A stretch of 33,596 nt of DNA from CAIUGU01 sp031398625 (GTDB taxonomy: Bacteria; Pseudomonadota; Gammaproteobacteria; Steroidobacterales; Steroidobacteraceae). The notes beneath the pieces were generated by a model that was not told where the DNA came from, searched no databases, and worked only from the letters and a program-made list of their open reading frames with translations. The stretch covers positions 1 through 33,596 of the forward strand of contig JANNNQ010000297.1 of NCBI GenBank assembly GCA_031398625.1, read 5' to 3'. Position numbers and translations under genes: made by a program. Below, piece after piece: positions 8,864 to 15,929 of this stretch (position 1 is its first letter; every line of letters begins with the position of its first letter).

Positions 8864-9073
8864 ATGATGCCCACGGACCGCGCTGCGACTGACCTTTACT
8901 GGATGGCCTGGCGCCTGAAGGAATGCGACGGCATGCCGCTTGATCTGATCGCGGCCCGGCTGGGCAAGACCCCGGCGGAAATCCTCGACGTGTTGCTGAC
9001 CTACCGAGGTCGCAACGCGACCATTGCAGACCGCAGGAAGTTCTTGCAGCCGCAACCCGTCAAGGCCGCCTAG
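8864..9073 (+). CDS. Small helical protein, possible HTH
   Basis: A 69-aa protein that I do not recognise. The centre (LIAARLGKTPAEILDVLLTYRGRN, about residues 28-51) looks like a helix-turn-helix of the homeodomain/sigma-region-4 kind, and the ends are basic. The start could be either ATG at 8864 or 8867; neither has a strong ribosome site. It follows a 152-nt intergenic stretch after the DUF1501 gene and converges on ppc, sharing the tetranucleotide CTAG in which both genes stop. A small DNA-binding regulator is possible, but the evidence is only shape; it could also be a spurious frame, though its composition is protein-like. Confidence 0.5.
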   Translation: MMPTDRAATDLYWMAWRLKECDGMPLDLIAARLGKTPAEILDVLLTYRGRNATIADRRKFLQPQPVKAA

Positions 9074-11790
9074 CCCGCACCCTGGAGTCCCTGCGCGATA
9101 CCGTTGACTGACGCTACCAGCGCCGCGAACAGCTCCTGGTCCTGCCGATCCCCGGAGCGCCAGCGCTGCAGCAGGTCCACCTGCATGAGATGCATGGGGT
9201 CGAGATAGGGATTCCTGAGCTTGATCGAGCGCTGCAGCGTGGGCTCCGCATCCAGCAGCCGTGCGCTGCCCTTCAGCTTGAGCACGTATGACCTTGCGAG
9301 TTCATGCTCCTTGCGCAACATGCCAGCGAAATGCGCGAGACGCGGCTCGACCAGGCCGTCATAGAACGCGGCAATGTCGAGATCGACCCGCGCCACGGCC
9401 AGCTCCACGTCGTCAACGAGATTCTCGAAGTAGTACCAGTGGGCATGCATCTCGGGCAGCACCGCCCGCCCGAACTCCTTCTCTGCGGCAGCCATCGCCG
9501 ACCCGAAGCCGAACCACCCTGGCAGCATGTACCGGCACTGCGACCACGCAAAGGACCAGGGAATCGAGCGCAGCCCGGCGACGCCGGCGATATCCCGATG
9601 CCCCGTCGCACGCGAGCCGATCTGCATCCGGTCGATGACGTCGATCGGCGTCACCTGTGTGAAGAAACCGAAGAACTGCGGATCCTCATGGACGAGTGCG
9701 CGATAGGTATCGCGGCCGTTGCGGGCCAGCACTTCCATGACATCACGCCAGGCGGGCAGAACACGCTCGGGCGGAGTTACACCCGCCGCGGAGAGCGACA
9801 ACGCATTGAATGCCTGTTCGAACACCCGCAGCGCCAGGGGCCGCAGTCCGTACTTGTCGTTGACGAGCTCGCCCTGCTCCGTGACCCTGAGCCCGCCCTG
9901 CTGCGCTCCCTGGGGGGTCGTCCGGACGAGCACTTCGGGCCGGTTGCCACCGCGGCTCGCACTGACACTGCGACCGTGAAACACCGTGAGATCGATGCCT
10001 GCCTGCTTCGCGGATTCGACCAGCGCCTCCAGGGCCCTGCGCAACTGCCAGCGCGACGTCACGACGCCGCTTTCCTTGTTGCTCTCCGAATACCCGATCA
10101 TCACGAACTGCCGGTTGCCACGGCTCGCCAGGTGCTTGCGATAGACCGATTCGCCGTACAGCCGGGTCATCACTTCGCCGCAGTGCTCGAGCGCATCCGC
10201 CGACTCGAACAGCGGCGCCACATCCAGATGGATGTCACCCGTCTGCCGGTCGACGGCATCCGCCCACCGTGCCATCAGCAATACCGACAGCACGTCATCG
10301 ACATCCTGTGCGCGACTGACCACGTAGTTGCCGATGGCCGGAGAACCGTAACGATGCCGGCAATGCGCAATCGCCTCGAAGACCCAAAGGCTGCGCTTGC
10401 CGGTGGCATCGAGTACGCTGACCGGTCCTTCGTCGCGAATCAGCGCTTCACGGAGACGCGCAGCGCGATCCTCCGGATCCAGCGAGGACCATCCTGCTTC
10501 GCCCAACCCCTGCCCGATGACCCCACGATGCACGGCGGCATGCTGGCGGATATCCACGCTCGCGAGATGGAAACCGAATGTCCTGATCCGCCGCAGCAGC
10601 CGGCGCACCTGGAACAACCCGGCGTTCTGTCCCTTGTTTGCCTTGAGGCTCGCCGCAATGATCTCGACGTCCTTGAGGAACTCGCCGGCCGTGTCGTAGT
10701 GATGCTGGCGACCTTCGTAGCTGGCACGCAGGCGCTCCATCAACTGCCCGAGGAAAACGCGATACGGCATGCGGTCATGGCGTGAAGGCGTCAGGCTCTG
10801 GGCTCCCGGCAGCTGCACGAGATACTCGTCGATGCGCTGTTGCAGTTCCGGCGTGACGCCGATGCGGGTAGCGCTCTGCGAGAGGTTTTCCGCCAGGTCC
10901 TGGCACTCGAGGAAGTAGCGATTCACGATCAGCTGGTGCTGCCGGATGAGCGTCTCGCGAATGGTCTTCGCATGCACGTCCGGATTGCCATCCATGTCGC
11001 CGCCGACCCACGAGCCGAAATGGACGATCTCGGGCACGACCAGGCCGTCGGCTTCCTCCCCGTACACCTTCTGCAAGGCGACCTCGATCTCTTCGTAGAA
11101 AACCGCGACGATCTGGTAAAGCACTTCGATCAGGAAGAACAGCACATGTTCACGTTCGTCGGCCACTGTCAGCCGTTCACGCGAGTTGTCTGCGGTCTGC
11201 CAGGCAGTTGTAATCTCCGCGCGAATCCGGTCCAGCGTGCGGCGGCGTTCGGACTGGGTCTGGGCCGGGCCCAGCCGGCCGAGCAGGATGCGTGCCAGAC
11301 GCTTCTGCTTGCGGAGGATGGTCCGGCGCGTGGATTCGGTGGGATGTGCCGCCAGCACCGGCTGGATGGAAAGCTGCTCGAGCAGCCGCTGTATGTCAGG
11401 CAGCTTGAGACCCTTGGCCTTCAGCCGCGTCAGGGCGTCGTCGATGCCTTCAGGCTGGATCGAGCTGGGGTCCGCGAGGTACTGGCGGCGGCGGCGGATG
11501 CGGTGCACCTTCTCCGCCATGTTGACCATCTGGAACCACGTGGAGAAAGCGCGGATGAGATCCTGCGCCTCGGGAGCCGGACGATCCTTCGTCCGCAAGA
11601 CGAGCTGGATGGCTGCCTCGGCCTGGCCTTCGCGGCGGGCGATAGCCACCTGCCGGTCCGCTTCCACGATCTCGAACAGGCCTTGCCCACCCTGTTCACG
11701 AATCACTTCCCCGACCAGCCCTCCCAGCGTATGGACGTCTTCGCGCAGCGCGGCGTCTTTGAGCGGGAAGAAAATACCTTGGCGGGCCAT
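9070..11790 (-). CDS. ppc: Phosphoenolpyruvate carboxylase
   Basis: Cytoplasmic enzyme that adds bicarbonate to phosphoenolpyruvate to make oxaloacetate, refilling the citric acid cycle. At 906 aa it has the usual length. Seen: first catalytic motif VLAAHPTESTRRT (His149), second catalytic region VMIGYSESNKESG, FHGR...SRGG with the His and both Arg in place, the IPWSFAWSQ..MLPGWFG motif and the conserved terminal Gly. The loop between the Arg residues reads SVSAS instead of the common GG-rich form, and GYSDS.KDAG has become GYSESNKESG, so it belongs to a divergent subgroup. ATG at 11790 has no strong ribosome site. It is the last gene of the long minus-strand block, 83 nt after the 109-aa gene, so it may be read from the c-di-GMP-controlled transcript or from its own promoter. 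Confidence 0.96.
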   Translation of the reverse strand: MARQGIFFPLKDAALREDVHTLGGLVGEVIREQGGQGLFEIVEADRQVAIARREGQAEAAIQLVLRTKDRPAPEAQDLIRAFSTWFQMVNMAEKVHRIRRRRQYLADPSSIQPEGIDDALTRLKAKGLKLPDIQRLLEQLSIQPVLAAHPTESTRRTILRKQKRLARILLGRLGPAQTQSERRRTLDRIRAEITTAWQTADNSRERLTVADEREHVLFFLIEVLYQIVAVFYEEIEVALQKVYGEEADGLVVPEIVHFGSWVGGDMDGNPDVHAKTIRETLIRQHQLIVNRYFLECQDLAENLSQSATRIGVTPELQQRIDEYLVQLPGAQSLTPSRHDRMPYRVFLGQLMERLRASYEGRQHHYDTAGEFLKDVEIIAASLKANKGQNAGLFQVRRLLRRIRTFGFHLASVDIRQHAAVHRGVIGQGLGEAGWSSLDPEDRAARLREALIRDEGPVSVLDATGKRSLWVFEAIAHCRHRYGSPAIGNYVVSRAQDVDDVLSVLLMARWADAVDRQTGDIHLDVAPLFESADALEHCGEVMTRLYGESVYRKHLASRGNRQFVMIGYSESNKESGVVTSRWQLRRALEALVESAKQAGIDLTVFHGRSVSASRGGNRPEVLVRTTPQGAQQGGLRVTEQGELVNDKYGLRPLALRVFEQAFNALSLSAAGVTPPERVLPAWRDVMEVLARNGRDTYRALVHEDPQFFGFFTQVTPIDVIDRMQIGSRATGHRDIAGVAGLRSIPWSFAWSQCRYMLPGWFGFGSAMAAAEKEFGRAVLPEMHAHWYYFENLVDDVELAVARVDLDIAAFYDGLVEPRLAHFAGMLRKEHELARSYVLKLKGSARLLDAEPTLQRSIKLRNPYLDPMHLMQVDLLQRWRSGDRQDQELFAALVASVNGIAQGLQGAG

Positions 11791-11873
11791 GGGTGGAAAA
11801 ACGGATGCTAGCTGGCGCAGCGACGGCGCAGTCTAGCAGAGGCCCTGACCGCGGCGGCAGGGCGGCAGAAATT

Positions 11874-12203
11874 TCAAGCCACGGTCTGGATGGTGCGCGA
11901 CCAGGCCGCATGCATCAGGTCTTCGATGCTTTTTTCCGCCCTGGGAGCCAGCAGCAGCCGGATCATGACCTCGTCCGTCGGCCGGCCGGGGTCGTCCAGC
12001 AGGATCTGCTCGATGAAGCGCGAGAGGCGGTGCTGGATCTCGTTCAGGAACCGCAAGCGGTTGGCGTCGATGGGCTGCTCGCCGCCGTGACCATAGTAGT
12101 TTCGCGCTTCGAGCGTCAGCTCGTACATCAGGCGCGCGATGAATCGCCCCTGGTCCACCGACGTCATCTCCGTAAAGTGGCCGATTTCGGAATCGATGTT
12201 CAC
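11874..12203 (-). CDS. Small cytoplasmic helical protein of unknown function
   Basis: A 109-aa all-helical protein with no signal peptide, membrane segment or motif I recognise. It is moderately acidic, with central sequence RLRFLNEIQHRLSRFIEQILLDD. The start is GTG at 12203, 30 nt after the stop of the AgmX-type gene; an in-frame ATG at 12167 has a purine run directly abutting it, which is too close to serve as a ribosome site. Position suggests it belongs to the same operon as the envelope machine, perhaps as a cytoplasmic partner or regulator, but this is inferred from position only. Confidence 0.75.
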   Translation of the reverse strand: MNIDSEIGHFTEMTSVDQGRFIARLMYELTLEARNYYGHGGEQPIDANRLRFLNEIQHRLSRFIEQILLDDPGRPTDEVMIRLLLAPRAEKSIEDLMHAAWSRTIQTVA

Positions 12204-12233
12204 AGGCTGCTCATTGCGGACCGCTGCGCCGCT

Positions 12234-13172
12234 TCAGGCCGGGAAGAAATCGATCGGCTTGGTGGTGGTGATCGCCTCGACATCCTTTGCCTCGAAACGG
12301 AACAGCTTGATGCGGGCAACCAGCTTGCGTTCCAGATCCGGATCCTTGAGATCACTCGCAACCACCTCGCACCCGGTGACTTCTCCCGAGGGGGAAATCG
12401 TGATCTCGAGGACGAGCTTGCCCTGCAACGCCGGGTTGTCGCGCAACGCACGACTGTAGAGCGCATAGATCGCACTCTTGTTGCGATCGAAGACGAGCTC
12501 GATCTCCTCGCGGCTGCGGGCGGCCTTCGTACTCGCACTGGAGCGGCGCACCTCTGCCCCGTCACCAGAGCCACCCAACGGTGACGTGACCTGGGTCGTC
12601 GCATGGCCGGCAAGCGCACCAGTACCGCCACCGTAGCCACGACTGAGAGCCGTGGTACTGATGCCCCCGCTGCCCTTGCCCACCGTTGAGGTAATCAATG
12701 AGCGCTCGGCGCGCGTGGTTTCGCCAACGGCACCAGACAGGTTCTGCGTTTCCATCGCCTTGTCCGCCGCGGCGTTGTCACGGAGGTCGGCGAGCTGATC
12801 CTGCATCTGGAGCAACCCGGACGAGACGGCTTTCTGGCGCGCCTGTTCAGCCCGGTTCACTTCCGGTCGTGGAACTGGCGGCGTCTGCACAGCCCGTTCC
12901 GGAACCACTTGCGGCGGCGTCGCTTCCACGACCTGGGGCGGAGGCGGCGGAGGGGGTGGCGGTGCCTGCCGCTCGATCACAACGCGGGCCAGGCGCGGCG
13001 GAATCGAAGGAGCCTGGGTGCGGTCCGGCTGCGGCAAGGGCAGCAATGGCAGTAACAGGCCGAAAACCGTGAGGGCGATGACGACGTTGCGGAGAATGCG
13101 CCAGAAGCGTTTCTCTTCTTCCGCGGCCAGTGACCACGGCAGTTCGTAGACGCGGTAGTACAGGGTGGTCAT
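12234..13172 (-). CDS. AgmX/PglI-type TonB-like protein
   Basis: A 312-aa inner-membrane protein that probably couples the proton motor to periplasmic or outer-membrane partners, in the manner of TonB or TolA. Layout: short cytoplasmic N-terminus, one membrane helix about 28-46, Pro-rich stretch (nine Pro at 71-79) to about 103, helical segment 105-140, Gly/Ser/Thr-rich linker 145-220, then a C-terminal globular domain 221-312 (REEIELVFDRNKSAIYALY, then beta strands GKLVLEITI and GEVTGCEVV, ending KPIDFFPA). That C-terminal domain has the pattern of the AgmX/PglI family known from myxobacterial gliding proteins. It overlaps the upstream ExbD gene by 4 nt, implying translational coupling. The domain holds a single Cys (residue 268). 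Confidence 0.88.
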   Translation of the reverse strand: MTTLYYRVYELPWSLAAEEEKRFWRILRNVVIALTVFGLLLPLLPLPQPDRTQAPSIPPRLARVVIERQAPPPPPPPPPQVVEATPPQVVPERAVQTPPVPRPEVNRAEQARQKAVSSGLLQMQDQLADLRDNAAADKAMETQNLSGAVGETTRAERSLITSTVGKGSGGISTTALSRGYGGGTGALAGHATTQVTSPLGGSGDGAEVRRSSASTKAARSREEIELVFDRNKSAIYALYSRALRDNPALQGKLVLEITISPSGEVTGCEVVASDLKDPDLERKLVARIKLFRFEAKDVEAITTTKPIDFFPA

Positions 13173-13702
13173 GTCGTTGCAGCCGCCGTCAGTGGCGTGG
13201 CTTCCTTCTGGGTGACGGCAAACGAAACTTTCCCGAACTCGCTGGCCGTGCAGGTCGCAAGTACCTTCTTGAGGACGCTGTAGGGCGTATCGCGATCGGC
13301 CAGCACAGTGACTGCCCTGTCGGCGGCATCCACAACCGGTGCTGCCACGCCGTCCACGCGGAATTCCTGCTGCTCCCGCAAGGCGGTCTCCAGTACCTTG
13401 ATGACGGCTCCGGTGTTCTTCTCCAGATCGGCCAGCGAGATGATGGACTGGCCCTGCACGAGCACCTCATGCCGGGTCACCATGACAACGACCGCCGGGT
13501 CCGGGTGGGCTTCCGCTATCGACTCGGGCACGCGGATCTCGTTCGGATTGGGCAGGACCTCGACCTCGCTCGAGTGCACGAGCAGGAACAGCACCAGCAC
13601 GCTCATGATGTCGATGAGCGAAATGATGTTCATGGTGGGCTCCTGCTTGTTGCCCCTAACGTGGCGGCGGAGCATCCGCTTGGCGCGGCTGGACATCTTC
13701 AT
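13169..13702 (-). CDS. ExbD/TolR-family proton-motor subunit (second copy)
   Basis: A 177-aa inner-membrane protein of the ExbD/TolR family, the pore-lining partner of ExbB/TolQ. A basic cytoplasmic N-terminus leads into one membrane helix (about 26-43, IISLIDIMSVLVLFLLVHS) carrying the essential proton-carrying Asp31; the rest is a periplasmic domain of the usual size. It differs clearly from the upstream ExbD, so the motor may be built from a mixed pair, as with AglQ and AglS in Myxococcus. One periplasmic Cys (LATCTASEF) is present. ATG at 13702 overlaps the previous stop by 4 nt, and its own stop overlaps the AgmX-type start by 4 nt. Confidence 0.92.
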   Translation of the reverse strand: MKMSSRAKRMLRRHVRGNKQEPTMNIISLIDIMSVLVLFLLVHSSEVEVLPNPNEIRVPESIAEAHPDPAVVVMVTRHEVLVQGQSIISLADLEKNTGAVIKVLETALREQQEFRVDGVAAPVVDAADRAVTVLADRDTPYSVLKKVLATCTASEFGKVSFAVTQKEATPLTAAATT

Positions 13703-14199
13703 GTGGGCGCATCTCCGATGGAGATATCCGGGAACAGTTCTGCATTGATGGTGCCAGCCGACTGGGCAAGGGTGACGAGCCGCAGCGTATCCATGACCTG
13801 CACCAGCACGTCATAGGACGTGTCGGCCTCGAGCAGGATCGTCGCCTGCGTCTTTTCGGGGAACCGCGCCTTCACGCGCTGGAGGTATTCGGACAGCGCC
13901 TTGAGATCGTGACCGGCCGCGACGCTCGGAATCTCGGCAAGCCGGCCACTGCCACGATCAGCCACTTCAATGGAGGTGTCATGCACGATCACTTCCAGGT
14001 TGAGGTCCTGCAGCTGCTCGAGCTGCGTAGCAGACGCGACCGGGAGCCCAAGGTTCAGGACGACGATGCGCGAGAAGACCGCCGTCATCAGCAGGAACGT
14101 CACCAGCACCGTGAAGATGTCGATCATCGGAATGATGTTGAGCTCGGGATCATGCCGATCCCGGCGGCCCAGCCGACGAACGCTCTGTGCGGTTCTCAT
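13699..14199 (-). CDS. ExbD/TolR-family proton-motor subunit (first copy)
   Basis: A 166-aa ExbD/TolR-family protein with a short basic N-terminus, a membrane helix about 22-43 (IIPMIDIFTVLVTFLLMTAVF) with the conserved Asp27, and a periplasmic domain containing the usual ATILLEADTSYDVLVQVMD strand-helix segment. Together with the ExbB-like protein it should convert the proton gradient into mechanical work. ATG at 14199 overlaps the ExbB stop by 4 nt. No Cys is present. Confidence 0.93.
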   Translation of the reverse strand: MRTAQSVRRLGRRDRHDPELNIIPMIDIFTVLVTFLLMTAVFSRIVVLNLGLPVASATQLEQLQDLNLEVIVHDTSIEVADRGSGRLAEIPSVAAGHDLKALSEYLQRVKARFPEKTQATILLEADTSYDVLVQVMDTLRLVTLAQSAGTINAELFPDISIGDAPT

Positions 14200-14846
14200 T
14201 GGTTGACCGGCTCGGAGCGGCCTTCCGTGACGAGGTTCAGGAACTTCACCGATGCCATTTCCAGGCTGTCCACCAGTTCGGTGGTCTTGGTCTGCAGGAA
14301 GGCATGGACGAGGACCAGCGTGATGGCCACGATGAGACCGAATGCGGTGCAGTTCATCGCCACCGAGATGCTGGCGGACAGCAGGGTCGCCTTCTCTGCC
14401 GAGTTGGCAGTGGCCACGGCCGAGAACGCGGCGATCAGGCCCATGATGGTGCCGAGCAGCCCCAGCAGCGTGGCAATGTTGGCGAATGTACCGATGTAAT
14501 GAGTCCGCTTCTCGAGACGCGGCATCACCTCCATCAGGCTTTCCTCCATCGCCTTCTCGACATCGTCACGGCGGCGCGCGCTGGTGATGCGTGCAAGACC
14601 GTAATTCATGATGGTGCCGATCGCGGTGTTGGAGCGCGACGTCAGGGCTGCAGCTTCCTTGAGCTTGCCTGAACTCAGCATCGGGACGACCTGGTTCCAG
14701 AATCGCAGGCTGCCCAGCTTGACGCGGGACAGGTAGATCCAGCGCTCGATGCCGATGGCGATGCCGATCGCCAGCACCGCGGCAATCGGATACATGAAGA
14801 TGCCCCCATCCTGGAAGAACCGGGGGATGACGCTTAACTCGTGCAT
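14196..14846 (-). CDS. ExbB/TolQ/MotA-family proton channel
   Basis: A 216-aa inner-membrane protein of the ExbB/TolQ family. Three membrane helices are seen: about 17-36, 118-141 (ANIATLLGLLGTIMGLIAAF, the family signature) and 157-183 (SISVAMNCTAFGLIVAITLVL). A cytoplasmic loop of about 80 residues separates the first two, as in TolQ. It forms the channel with the two ExbD-like subunits encoded directly downstream. The ATG at 14846 has a good ribosome site (AAGGAG about 7 nt upstream). A 52-nt gap separates it from the upstream gene, the largest gap between genes within the block before the 83-nt gap to ppc, so an internal promoter is possible here. Confidence 0.94.
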   Translation of the reverse strand: MHELSVIPRFFQDGGIFMYPIAAVLAIGIAIGIERWIYLSRVKLGSLRFWNQVVPMLSSGKLKEAAALTSRSNTAIGTIMNYGLARITSARRRDDVEKAMEESLMEVMPRLEKRTHYIGTFANIATLLGLLGTIMGLIAAFSAVATANSAEKATLLSASISVAMNCTAFGLIVAITLVLVHAFLQTKTTELVDSLEMASVKFLNLVTEGRSEPVNQ

Positions 14847-14898
14847 GATCTCACTCCTTCACAAACAGTCGGATTGCAAAACGACAGGGTCGGAATTC

Positions 14899-15315
14899 CT
14901 AGGGAACCACTTTCGCCGGTGCCGCGCTTGACGGTCCGGGTCCGCTGGCGGGTGCCCGCTCCGCCAGCTTCGAGTAATACGCAACCTCGCGCCGGAACTC
15001 GTCGCGATCGACGGGCGTCAGCGCTTCATCCAGCAGCGTGTTGAAAGGCTGCTCGGGCAGGTCGCCCAGCTCGGCCTTCTTCCAGGGGACGATGTACAGC
15101 ACCTTCGGCAGTTCACGATTGCCCGTTACCACGGTCGCATCGAGATCGAGGCGGTCGGCCGCCTGGCGTGCCACAGGGGCTCGCGGCGTGGCCGCAGGCG
15201 CAGGCGAATTCGCCGCAGGCGGCTGCGTGGCAGCAGGAGGAGCTGCCGGCTCGGCCGCCTTGAGGGGAACAGCGGCAGCGAACACGGCCAGCAGCCACAG
15301 CGGATCGAGTTTCAT
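14899..15315 (-). CDS. Small exported protein of the envelope-machine operon
   Basis: A 138-aa protein of unknown function. A Sec leader (about 1-20, ending LKAAEP) is followed by a Pro/Ala-rich low-complexity stretch (21-50) and a compact C-terminal region (DLDATVVTGNRELPKVLYIVPWKKAELGDLPEQPF, then helical to about 120). The PKVLYIVPWKK segment looks like a conserved core. The tail is again Pro/Ala/Ser-rich. ATG at 15315 has GAGGA 7-8 nt upstream and overlaps the lipoprotein stop by 4 nt. It is probably a periplasmic accessory of the neighbouring ExbB/ExbD machine, inferred from position. No Cys. Confidence 0.8.
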   Translation of the reverse strand: MKLDPLWLLAVFAAAVPLKAAEPAAPPAATQPPAANSPAPAATPRAPVARQAADRLDLDATVVTGNRELPKVLYIVPWKKAELGDLPEQPFNTLLDEALTPVDRDEFRREVAYYSKLAERAPASGPGPSSAAPAKVVP

Positions 15316-15929
15316 GGTTCTGTCCTCGCCGTGCGGCTGCTCGCGCCCAGCCGCGATCTGATCTCTGCTATCCACCCGGACACTTTTGGCTCCGGCGATA
15401 CCGTGAGTGCCATGTAACGTTCGTACTGCGCCAGTGCACGCTCAGGCTGCTGCAGGTAGAGATCGCACAGGACGCCGAGATTCAGGTGGGCGAGCCCGTA
15501 GTCGGGCGATATCTCGATCGCACGCGAGTAGGCTCCGTCGGCCTCCTTGAAGCGGCCGAGCTGGCGGTACACGATGCCCAGCTGGTTGTAGGCCGCTGAA
15601 TTGTCAGGATTGCGTTCGATGGCCGTCTTGAATGCCTGTTCCGCTGCAGCCAGCTGTCCGGATTTCACGTGCGCGATGCCGAGATTGACGAGGGGACCCG
15701 AGTACTCCGGATAGGCCTCGGTGAGGGACGTGAGCTCGCGAATGGCAAGATCGAGGTCCCCTGCACCCAGCAACGTGACCGCCTTGTGGAATTGCTGGAC
15801 AGCCGCCTCCGGTTCGGCGGCAGGAGCGGCCGGCAACGGCTCAATCACCCGTGGCGCCGACGCGCAACCGCCAAGCACCAGCCCGGCAACCAGGCAGAGG
15901 GCGGCGACTTCACCGCAGTGTCGCGACAT
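15312..15929 (-). CDS. TPR-repeat lipoprotein
   Basis: A 205-aa lipoprotein. The leader ends in a lipobox (LVLGGC), so it should be acylated and anchored, probably in the outer membrane since the residues after Cys are Ala-Ser rather than Asp. The mature part has at least three TPR units (about 45-155; for example SGPLVNLGIAHVKSGQLAAAEQAFKTAI and SAAYNQLGIVYRQLGRFKEADGAYSRAI). TPR lipoproteins serve as assembly pilots or scaffolds in many secretion and motility machines. ATG at 15929 carries GGGAGAGGA just upstream and overlaps the previous stop by 20 nt. It links the large TPR proteins and the motor genes in the same transcript. Confidence 0.9.
   Translation of the reverse strand: MSRHCGEVAALCLVAGLVLGGCASAPRVIEPLPAAPAAEPEAAVQQFHKAVTLLGAGDLDLAIRELTSLTEAYPEYSGPLVNLGIAHVKSGQLAAAEQAFKTAIERNPDNSAAYNQLGIVYRQLGRFKEADGAYSRAIEISPDYGLAHLNLGVLCDLYLQQPERALAQYERYMALTVSPEPKVSGWIAEIRSRLGASSRTARTEP

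Noticed and set aside
12234..14846. Possibility that the ExbB/ExbD/TonB-like set is a standard TonB or Tol-Pal system
   Set aside because: Two ExbD copies, an AgmX-type C-terminal domain in place of a TonB domain, and TPR partners; TolA, TolB and Pal are missing, and the only receptor in the window is far away.
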